From contig DIYM01000042.1 in assembly GCA_002429045.1 (NCBI GenBank), positions 1 through 11,929 on the forward strand: DNA of 11,929 bases. The letters are read 5' to 3'. The notes under the pieces were generated by a model, which had not been told where the DNA came from, made no database searches, and saw only the letters and a program-made list of their open reading frames with translations. Origin of the DNA: Phycisphaerales bacterium UBA6054. GTDB taxonomy: Bacteria; Planctomycetota; Phycisphaerae; Phycisphaerales; UBA1924. The stretch's first letter is position 1, and each line of letters begins with the position of its first letter. The position numbers and the translations under genes are program-made. Shown piece by piece: positions 6,604 through 11,929 of this stretch.

Positions 6604-7770
6604 ATGACTATGAGCGTCATTCCTCGTGTCTTGATCGGCGGTCTGGTGCTGCCATTCGTCGTGGTGGTTCCGATCGCGTTGGCGATGATGGCCCCGGGTT
6701 CGGGTGTTGGTTCGGAGGATTCTGTGGACAGCACAGCAAGCGACGGGACGGCGCGTGTTTCGGTGTTCAACACCGACGGCGAGTTGGTCGGGCCGGTGGA
6801 CATGCCGCGTCTGGAACTGACCGAAGACGAGTGGCGTGAACGATTGACCGACGAGCAGTTCCGCATTCTGCGGACGGACGGGACCGAGGCGGCGTTCTGC
6901 GGCACGCTGCTCGACAATAAGAAAGCGGGCGTCTACTCGTGCGCCGGCTGCGGGCTGCCGCTGTTCAGTTCGGAGGCGAAGTTCACGAGCGGCACGGGCT
7001 GGCCCAGCTTCTTCCGGCCGATCGCCGAGGGCAACGTGACCGAGAAAGCGGATATCTCGTTCGGGATGGTCCGCACGGAGATCGAGTGTGCGCGGTGCGA
7101 CGGGCACCTCGGGCACGTGTTCGAGGACGGTCCGGCCCCGACCGGGCGGCGTCACTGCCTGAACAGCGAGTCGCTGGTGTTCACTGAGAAGTCAGACCTG
7201 GCGTCGCTCGGCGAGGTGAGGCAGGTCGTGCTCGCGGGCGGGTGCTTCTGGTGTGTCGAGGCGGTGTTCGAGGAACTCGCGGGTGTCGTCGAGGTGGTAT
7301 CCGGGTACGCGGGCGGGGAGCCTTCCGACGCGGATTATCAGAAGGTCATCACCGGGATGACCGGGCACGCCGAGGCCGTGCGGATCACCTACCGACCCGG
7401 CGTGATCACGCTGCCGGAGCTGCTCAGGGTACACTTTGCCACGCACGATCCGACGACGCTCAACCGGCAGGGTGCGGATGTGGGCCCGCAGTACCGCAGC
7501 GCGGTGTTTTACTCGGATCGGGCGGAGAAGGCGGTGGTGGAGGCGTTCATCGCGGAGTTGACCGAACTGGACGTGTTCGAGGGGCGTCGGATCGTGACGA
7601 CGCTGGAGCCGCTGAACGGGCCGGGCGGCTTTCACTTGGCCGAGGCGTACCACCAGGACTATGTGTGCAACAACCCCATGAACGGGTATGTGCGTGCGGT
7701 GGCGATGCCGAAGGTGGAGAAGGTTCGCGAGGAGTTCGCCGACAAGCTGAAGGAACAGCCCCAGCCCTGA
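6604..7770 (+). CDS. msrBA: Membrane-anchored MsrB-MsrA methionine sulfoxide reductase fusion
   Basis: This 388-residue protein repairs both stereoisomers of methionine sulfoxide. Residues 9-29 form one hydrophobic segment (signal anchor or uncleaved signal), so the enzyme probably faces the periplasm. About 70-195 is MsrB (R-sulfoxide): zinc cysteines C113, C116, C162, C165 and catalytic C185 in RRHCLNSES. About 206-370 is MsrA (S-sulfoxide): catalytic C214 in GGCFWC, HAEAV and the EAYHQDYVCNNP tail, where C355 may resolve the disulfide. Domain order is B then A, with no thioredoxin-like domain attached, so reducing power must come from elsewhere. GGAG at 6597-6600 is three bases from this ATG and nine from a second in-frame ATG at 6610, which may be the real start (386 residues). 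A TTG extension at 6520 is unlikely. Confidence 0.94.
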   Translation: MTMSVIPRVLIGGLVLPFVVVVPIALAMMAPGSGVGSEDSVDSTASDGTARVSVFNTDGELVGPVDMPRLELTEDEWRERLTDEQFRILRTDGTEAAFCGTLLDNKKAGVYSCAGCGLPLFSSEAKFTSGTGWPSFFRPIAEGNVTEKADISFGMVRTEIECARCDGHLGHVFEDGPAPTGRRHCLNSESLVFTEKSDLASLGEVRQVVLAGGCFWCVEAVFEELAGVVEVVSGYAGGEPSDADYQKVITGMTGHAEAVRITYRPGVITLPELLRVHFATHDPTTLNRQGADVGPQYRSAVFYSDRAEKAVVEAFIAELTELDVFEGRRIVTTLEPLNGPGGFHLAEAYHQDYVCNNPMNGYVRAVAMPKVEKVREEFADKLKEQPQP

Positions 7771-7786
7771 GGCGACGGGGTTTGTG

Positions 7787-7815
7787 TTGGTGGATCTGAC
7801 CGATTGATGTAAGAT
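7787..7815 (+). promoter_or_regulatory. Candidate promoter of the M14 gene pair
   Basis: TTGGTG (7787-7792) and TAAGAT (7810-7815) are 17 bases apart. Transcription would begin near 7822, just before the first arm of the inverted repeat at 7827, leaving a leader of roughly 115 bases. The -10 is good and the -35 weak. Confidence 0.4.
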
Positions 7816-7826
7816 GTGGTGTTCGT

Positions 7827-7908
7827 CGGCATCCCCGGCGTGCGAGATCCGGTAATCTCGGGCTGTCGAGGGATCGGCCCCGGGCAGGATCTTGCTGCGG
7901 GGATGCCG
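7827..7908 (+). ncRNA. Candidate structured 5' leader RNA
   Basis: An 11-bp perfect inverted repeat, CGGCATCCCCG (7827-7837) with CGGGGATGCCG (7898-7908), can close a segment holding further hairpins. CGAGAT (7843-7848) pairs with ATCTCG (7855-7860) around a six-base loop. Positions 7865-7869 pair with 7874-7878, including one G-U, around GGGA, which fits a GNRA tetraloop. A weak 3-bp stem (7885-7887 with 7895-7897) may also form. No U-tract follows, so it is not a plain intrinsic terminator. The element lies between a candidate promoter and the ATG at 7938. I do not recognise it as a known riboswitch class; a leader regulator, RNA stabiliser or protein site are all possible. Confidence 0.35.
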
Positions 7909-7937
7909 TCTTTGCTGTTCAGTATGAGCGGGGTTCT

Positions 7938-9983
7938 ATGAGCACTGAAGTGTTGGCGTCGCGGGTGCCGCTGTTGGCGGGGTTCGGTGTGGTGTGCGGC
8001 TGGTCGGCTTCGGTCGCCGGGGCGGTCCCCGGGGTCGAGACGCTGCGGATCGGGACGACCTTCGAGGGACGAGCGATCGAGGCGGTGGCCGTGGGCGAGC
8101 CCGGTGCGGACGCGTTCGGGCGCACGCGGGACGATCGCCCGGCGTTGCTGGTCGTGGCGGGTTTGCAGGGGCACCACGCGATCGGGCGGGAGGTCGCGCA
8201 GTCGCTCGTGGGTCGTCTGGCGGTCGAGCATGCCGGGTTGTTCCGGACGCACACGCTGTACGTGATCCCGTCGGCGAACCCTGACGGCGCGGGGCGTTGG
8301 GAGGACCGGGCGTTGCCGCGTGCCGGGTGGGGTCGGGCGCCGGAGACGACGGACTTCGACGGCGACGGACGCACGAACGAGGACGGCGCGGACGATCTGG
8401 ACGGCGACGGGTCGATCACCCTGATGCGCGTGCCCTTGGACGGGACGGATCTCGGTGCGCGGTTCGGGATCGAGGCGACGCATGTGATCGACGCCGACGA
8501 CCCGCGGGTCATGCGGGAGCCGGATCCGAAGAAGGGCGAGCGTGCCACGCACGCGTTGATCAGCGAGGGGATCGACAACGACGGGGACGGGCGGTTCAAC
8601 GAGGACGGCTGGGGCGGGGCGTCCGGGGGCGGCGTGGACTTCGACAGGCACTGGCCGACGTTCTGGCCCGAGCACACCGACGGGGCGGGTCTGTACCCCC
8701 TCGAGCGTCCCGGAGCACGGGCGATCACCCGGTGGGTCCAGTCCCGGACGAACATCGTGGGCGTGGTGGTGCTCGGCGTGCACGACACGCTGAGCGAGCC
8801 GCCGGCGTCGGGCAAGTTCGGCCCGATCGGCGAGGTGCCGACCGGGATCGAGAAGGGGGACGAGCACGCGTACCGAGCGGTGAGCGAGTTGTTCAAGGAG
8901 ACCACTGGGATCACCGGGGCCGAGGGCGACACGGATCGGTCGGGGTCTTTGCTTCAGTGGGCGTACGCGGACCTGGGGGTGTACGCGTTCGGTTCTCCGG
9001 TGTGGGTGCGCCCCGAGTTGGCCGGGTCGCGCGACGCCGGGCTGGGGAACGGGGGCGAAGCGATCGGCGTGGGTCCGGTCGATGTGGAGGGCGGGGCGTT
9101 GGCGATCGCGATCGAACGGGACAAGGCGTCGCTCACCGAGCGGGGCGTCCCGGACCGCTTGGTCGCGTTCATCTACATGTCCGAGGACGATCGGGCGGCC
9201 GAGATGGCCGCGATGGAGCGGGAGGGCCCAGAAGCCCTGGCGGAGATCATGCAGACCATCCGCGAGTTGCCGATGGACGTACAGCAGCGTCTGATGGCGC
9301 TCGGGCAAGGCAGGGACGACCCGCTGCCCCCCGAGGTGACCGACGCGGATCGCCAGGCGGCCGGGGACGAGAGCCTGCCGGGTGCGAAGCCGGGGGGGAA
9401 GAAGAAGAGCGGCGACTCGCCCGACGCCAAGTGGCTCGCCTGGATGGACCGCAGCGGGGTGGAGGGCTTTGTCGATTGGGCCGGGTTCGAGCATCCTCAA
9501 CTGGGGACGGTCGAGATCGGCGGGTTTGTGCCCGGGGCGCGTGTGAACCCGCCCGAGTCTGCGCGGGATGAGGTCGTGCAGGGGCATGTCGGGTTCGTGG
9601 GGGGGTTGATGGGCATGCTGCCGGATCTGAGTGTCGGCGAGCCGCGGGTCGAGCGGGTGGGCGACGGGCTGTGGCGTGTGTCGGTCGAGGCGCGCAACAG
9701 CGGGCGTCTGGCCACGGTGCCCGCGATCGGGGTCAAGGCGAGACGCCTGCCGGGGCTGGTGATGGTCCTGGACCCGGGTCTGACGCTGGATCACGGCTCG
9801 ATCGTGTCGGGGGCGCGGGTGGTCCGCGTCGCGAGCGTCGAGGGATCCGGCGGCGTCGCCCGGGGTGAGTGGCTGGTCGCGGCCGACGAAGGGGACGCGG
9901 TGCGGGTGGAGGTGCGGTCCCCGCGGTTCGGCGACCGGGTGTTCGATGTCCGTCTCGCAGAGGGCAACGGAGGTGCGCGATGA
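7938..9983 (+). CDS. M14-family secreted protein lacking catalytic residues (probable pseudo-peptidase)
   Basis: This 681-residue protein has a weak N-terminal signal (hydrophobic 10-30, possible cleavage near SVAGA). It has an M14 zinc-carboxypeptidase-like domain (about 35-415) and a C-terminal beta-rich region beginning with EHPQLGTV (518-525). Compared with the downstream paralogue, the zinc motif HxxE is replaced by a GLQGHHAIGRE segment (75-85). The catalytic Glu is replaced by P354 in FGSPVW, and the substrate-binding NR pair reads DR (D236, R237). One zinc-type His, H282, remains. Three DxDxDG loops (139-144, 153-158, 213-218) suggest calcium binding. A charged segment at about 414-500, with a lysine run at 488-490, has no counterpart in the paralogue. 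The stop overlaps the next ATG. The fold assignment is good; lack of activity is inferred from the substitutions. Confidence 0.8.
   Translation: MSTEVLASRVPLLAGFGVVCGWSASVAGAVPGVETLRIGTTFEGRAIEAVAVGEPGADAFGRTRDDRPALLVVAGLQGHHAIGREVAQSLVGRLAVEHAGLFRTHTLYVIPSANPDGAGRWEDRALPRAGWGRAPETTDFDGDGRTNEDGADDLDGDGSITLMRVPLDGTDLGARFGIEATHVIDADDPRVMREPDPKKGERATHALISEGIDNDGDGRFNEDGWGGASGGGVDFDRHWPTFWPEHTDGAGLYPLERPGARAITRWVQSRTNIVGVVVLGVHDTLSEPPASGKFGPIGEVPTGIEKGDEHAYRAVSELFKETTGITGAEGDTDRSGSLLQWAYADLGVYAFGSPVWVRPELAGSRDAGLGNGGEAIGVGPVDVEGGALAIAIERDKASLTERGVPDRLVAFIYMSEDDRAAEMAAMEREGPEALAEIMQTIRELPMDVQQRLMALGQGRDDPLPPEVTDADRQAAGDESLPGAKPGGKKKSGDSPDAKWLAWMDRSGVEGFVDWAGFEHPQLGTVEIGGFVPGARVNPPESARDEVVQGHVGFVGGLMGMLPDLSVGEPRVERVGDGLWRVSVEARNSGRLATVPAIGVKARRLPGLVMVLDPGLTLDHGSIVSGARVVRVASVEGSGGVARGEWLVAADEGDAVRVEVRSPRFGDRVFDVRLAEGNGGAR
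8391..8426 (+). repeat. Calcium-loop DNA block shared with the downstream paralogue
   Basis: This 36-base block, encoding the DDLDGDGSIT loop, matches 10514-10549 at 34 of 36 bases. A second block, 8568-8606, resembles 10658-10696 (IDNDGDG loop). The surrounding coding sequence of the two paralogues is far more diverged. Confidence 0.7.
9969..9973 (+). promoter_or_regulatory. Strong ribosome binding site inside the upstream gene
   Basis: GGAGG sits six bases before the ATG at 9980, inside the last codons of the preceding M14 gene. It fixes the start of the second peptidase and favours it over in-frame upstream codons. Confidence 0.75.
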
Positions 9984-11704
9984 ACAGGCTGCTGGAGAGC
10001 GTTACGGTCGGGGCGGTGTTGGCGGGGTCATGGGGCGCGGTGCTCGCGCAGCCCCACGTCGAGCCCAGGCACGAGATCGCGTGGAACCGGTACTACACCG
10101 CCGACCAGATCGATGAGCACATGCGAGCGTTGGCCCGGGCGTACCCGGACATCGTGAGGGTGTCGTCGATCGGTGAGTCGCTGGGCGGTCGTGACATGCT
10201 CGTGGCGACGGTCACCGCGCCGGGGAGCGACGACCGTGCCAAGCCCGCGATGTGGATCGACGGGACGATCCACGCCAACGAGATCCAGGCGGCCGAGGTG
10301 TGCCTGTACTCGGTGTGGTACCTGGCGACGAACTACGGCCACAACGACGCGATCACCGAGCTGCTGGACGACTACGCGTTTTACATCATGCCGATGGTGA
10401 ACCCGGACTCGCGGGTGGTGTGGTTCGAGCAGCCGAGCACGCCGCACAGCCGGCGGGCGAACCAGCTTCCGATGGACAACGACCGCGACGGGCTGGTCGA
10501 CGAGGACCCGCCCGACGATCTGGACGGGGACGGGTCGATCACCCAGATGTGGAAGCAAGACCCGCGCGGGCGTTGGGCTCGCGATCGCTACGACCCGCGG
10601 GTGTTCGAGCGGGTGCCGGCCGGCGAGTTCGGAGGGTGGACCTACCTCGGTTCGGAAGGCATCGACAACGACGGCGACGGGCGTGTGAACGAGGACACCA
10701 CCGACGGTCACGACATGAACCGCAACTGGCCGAGCGACTGGCAGCCGAACTACGTCCAGTTCGGCGCCGGCGCGTTCCCGTTCTCGGCGCCCGAGACGGA
10801 GAGCGTCGGGCGTTTCTGCTACGAGCGCCCCAACATCGCCGCGTTCCAGAGCTATCACAACACCGGGGGCATGGTGCTCCGCGGGCCCGGCGCCCGGCAC
10901 CGGACCGCGGACTATCCCCGGGCGGACCTGCGGGTGTACGACGCGTTCGGCGATGCGGGCGAGGAGATGATGCCGTACTACAGGTACCTGGTCATCTACG
11001 AGGATCTGTACGATGTGCACGGCGGCGAGGCCACGTGGGCGGCCGAGAGCCTGGGCATCATCTCGTTCACCAACGAGCTCTGGACGGTCGGCAAGTACTT
11101 CCAGCGCGACGTCAACCGCCCGAGCGGCGAGCAGATGATGCGCTTCCGCGACCGGCTCCAGTTCGGCACGACCTTCAAGGACTTTACCGAGGTCGAGCAC
11201 CCCCAGCACGGGACGGTGCTGGTCGGCGGGCTGAACAAGTGGTCGAGCCGTTCGACCCCGACGTTCATGCTCGAGGAGGAGTGCCACCGCAACTTCGCGT
11301 TCACGATGTTCCACGGCGGGAACATGCCCAAGGTCGCGTTCGACCGGATCGAGACCGAGCGGATCGGTGATCGGCTCTGGTCCGTCAAGGTCGAGATCCG
11401 CAACGAGAAGCTGATCCCCACGCGGACCGCCCGGGCCGCCCAGAAGGGCATCGGGCGGTCGGATGTGCTCTCGGTGTCCGGCGCGGAGGTGGTGTCCTCG
11501 GGCGCGATGGACGGCTGGTGGGGCACCGATTTCGACGAGGTCCGCCACGAGCCCGGGCGTGTGCTCCTCAACCGCGGCGTGCCCGGTCAGGGCGCGATCG
11601 TGCATCGGTTCCTGCTCGAAGCCGAAGCGGGGGACGAGATCACCGTGTCGTTCGAAGCCGAGAAGGCCAGGGACATCGAGACGACGGTGACACTGGGCGA
11701 ATGA
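9980..11704 (+). CDS. Secreted M14-family zinc carboxypeptidase with calcium loops
   Basis: This 574-residue peptidase begins with a clear signal peptide (hydrophobic core 8-20, probable cleavage after VLA at 23), so it acts outside the cytoplasm. The M14 active site is visible: H98 and E101 (HxxE in GTIHANE), N247-R248 in DMNRNWP for substrate carboxylate binding, H293 in SYHNTGG as third zinc ligand, and catalytic E366 in FTNELW. Three DxDxDG loops (166-171, 180-185, 229-234) are inserted in the domain and probably bind calcium. From about 403 (EVEHPQHGTV) the chain continues as a beta-rich C-terminal region. The ATG overlaps the stop of the upstream paralogue (ATGA), so the two are made together. 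It likely trims peptides for nutrition or remodels a surface protein; the substrate is unknown. Confidence 0.92.
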   Translation: MNRLLESVTVGAVLAGSWGAVLAQPHVEPRHEIAWNRYYTADQIDEHMRALARAYPDIVRVSSIGESLGGRDMLVATVTAPGSDDRAKPAMWIDGTIHANEIQAAEVCLYSVWYLATNYGHNDAITELLDDYAFYIMPMVNPDSRVVWFEQPSTPHSRRANQLPMDNDRDGLVDEDPPDDLDGDGSITQMWKQDPRGRWARDRYDPRVFERVPAGEFGGWTYLGSEGIDNDGDGRVNEDTTDGHDMNRNWPSDWQPNYVQFGAGAFPFSAPETESVGRFCYERPNIAAFQSYHNTGGMVLRGPGARHRTADYPRADLRVYDAFGDAGEEMMPYYRYLVIYEDLYDVHGGEATWAAESLGIISFTNELWTVGKYFQRDVNRPSGEQMMRFRDRLQFGTTFKDFTEVEHPQHGTVLVGGLNKWSSRSTPTFMLEEECHRNFAFTMFHGGNMPKVAFDRIETERIGDRLWSVKVEIRNEKLIPTRTARAAQKGIGRSDVLSVSGAEVVSSGAMDGWWGTDFDEVRHEPGRVLLNRGVPGQGAIVHRFLLEAEAGDEITVSFEAEKARDIETTVTLGE

Positions 11705-11729
11705 CGCCGTCGGGATCCGGGCATGCAAG

Positions 11730-11759
11730 AACGCGGGCGTCCGTTGGGACGCCCGCGTT
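11730..11759. terminator. Bidirectional hairpin terminator between convergent genes
   Basis: Arms 11730-11742 and 11747-11759 pair perfectly over 13 bp around a GTTG loop. The hairpin lies 25 bases after the peptidase stop and 20 bases beyond the stop of the oppositely oriented dockerin gene. Neither side has a T-run, so it would be a stem-only terminator or a 3'-end stabiliser. Confidence 0.7.
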
Positions 11760-11779
11760 GGCGTTGTGCATGGAGCGCG

Positions 11780-11929
11780 TTACGGGCAGCCGGCGTTGTA
11801 GAGCCCGATGTAGGCGGAGATGTCGAAGAAGTTCAGGACGCCGGTGGGCCCGGCGAGGTCGGCGCCCGGGTCACCGCTGTTGTAGAGCCCGATGAAGGCG
11901 GAGATGTCGAAGAAGTTGAGTGTGCCGAA
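11780..11929 (-). CDS. C-terminal end of a protein with GC-type dockerin-like tail
   Basis: Only the last 49 residues and a TAA stop are in the window; the rest lies beyond the right edge. They contain two near-identical repeats, LNFFDISAFIGLYNSG (4-19) and LNFFDISAYIGLYNAG (32-47), ending in CP. This is the short two-repeat tail I associate with secreted planctomycete (Phycisphaerae) proteins, named GC-type dockerin. It differs from clostridial dockerins, which carry DxNxDG calcium loops. The tail is thought to serve attachment or sorting of the protein, though its partner is not established. What the main body does cannot be told from this fragment. The gene converges on the M14 peptidase with a shared hairpin between. 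Confidence 0.85.
   Translation of the reverse strand, partial: FGTLNFFDISAFIGLYNSGDPGADLAGPTGVLNFFDISAYIGLYNAGCP
11796..11833. repeat. First copy of 38-bp direct repeat encoding a dockerin-like unit
   Basis: This copy matches 11880-11917 at 37 of 38 bases; the one difference turns Phe into Tyr. The period is 84 bases, or 28 codons. Confidence 0.9.
11880..11917. repeat. Second copy of 38-bp direct repeat encoding a dockerin-like unit
   Basis: Partner of 11796-11833, in the same reading frame of the dockerin-like tail. Confidence 0.9.

Noticed and set aside
8391..8606. DxDxDG motifs as a true dockerin domain in the M14 genes
   Set aside because: They are embedded inside the peptidase domain, not in a paired F-hand module at a terminus; calcium loops are the simpler reading.
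7659..9794. 711-codon minus-strand frame opposite the first M14 gene
   Set aside because: It is another composition-driven shadow; the plus frame has the signal peptide and M14 landmarks.
11796..11917. Direct repeats as part of a CRISPR or mobile element
   Set aside because: There are only two copies, in frame, encoding a known type of protein repeat.

Overview
The window is strongly GC-rich bacterial DNA and most likely comes from a planctomycete of the class Phycisphaerae. The best taxonomic clue is the gene cut by the right edge. Its C-terminus is a two-repeat dockerin-like tail ending in NAGCP, a type I associate with the secreted proteins of that group. Tandem secreted M14 peptidases carrying DxDxDG calcium loops fit the same lifestyle. 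Ten protein genes are visible, two of them cut by the window edges. No tRNA, rRNA, CRISPR array or insertion sequence was seen.

Left half (1-6407): a MurR/RpiR-type regulator (minus strand, partial) is transcribed divergently from a tight four-gene operon. The operon encodes a KamA-family radical SAM 2,3-aminomutase, the A and B subunits of a 3-oxoacid CoA-transferase that resemble PcaI and PcaJ, and a class III aminotransferase of the beta-amino-acid type. The first three genes overlap by ATGA. A PcaF-like thiolase follows in convergent orientation. In order, the enzymes could turn an alpha-amino acid into its beta isomer, deaminate that to a beta-keto acid, activate it with CoA and cleave it to acetyl-CoA plus an acyl-CoA. 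In the aminomutase, an Asp that holds the side-chain amine in lysine 2,3-aminomutase is Arg, so a dicarboxylic substrate such as glutamate or 2-aminoadipate is a better guess than lysine. This candidate catabolic module is the most interesting content of the window; the pathway is inferred, not shown.

Middle (6408-7937): a membrane-anchored MsrB-MsrA fusion repairs oxidised methionine outside the cytoplasm. A 167-base gap follows. It holds a plausible promoter and an 82-base segment that can fold into a closed multi-hairpin RNA just ahead of the peptidase pair.

Right half (7938-11929): two M14-family proteins are translationally coupled. The second keeps the recognisable zinc and catalytic residues. 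The first lacks the HxxE motif and the catalytic Glu, and looks like a pseudo-peptidase partner. A 13-bp hairpin lies between the second peptidase gene and the convergent dockerin-tailed gene, and probably ends transcription from both sides.
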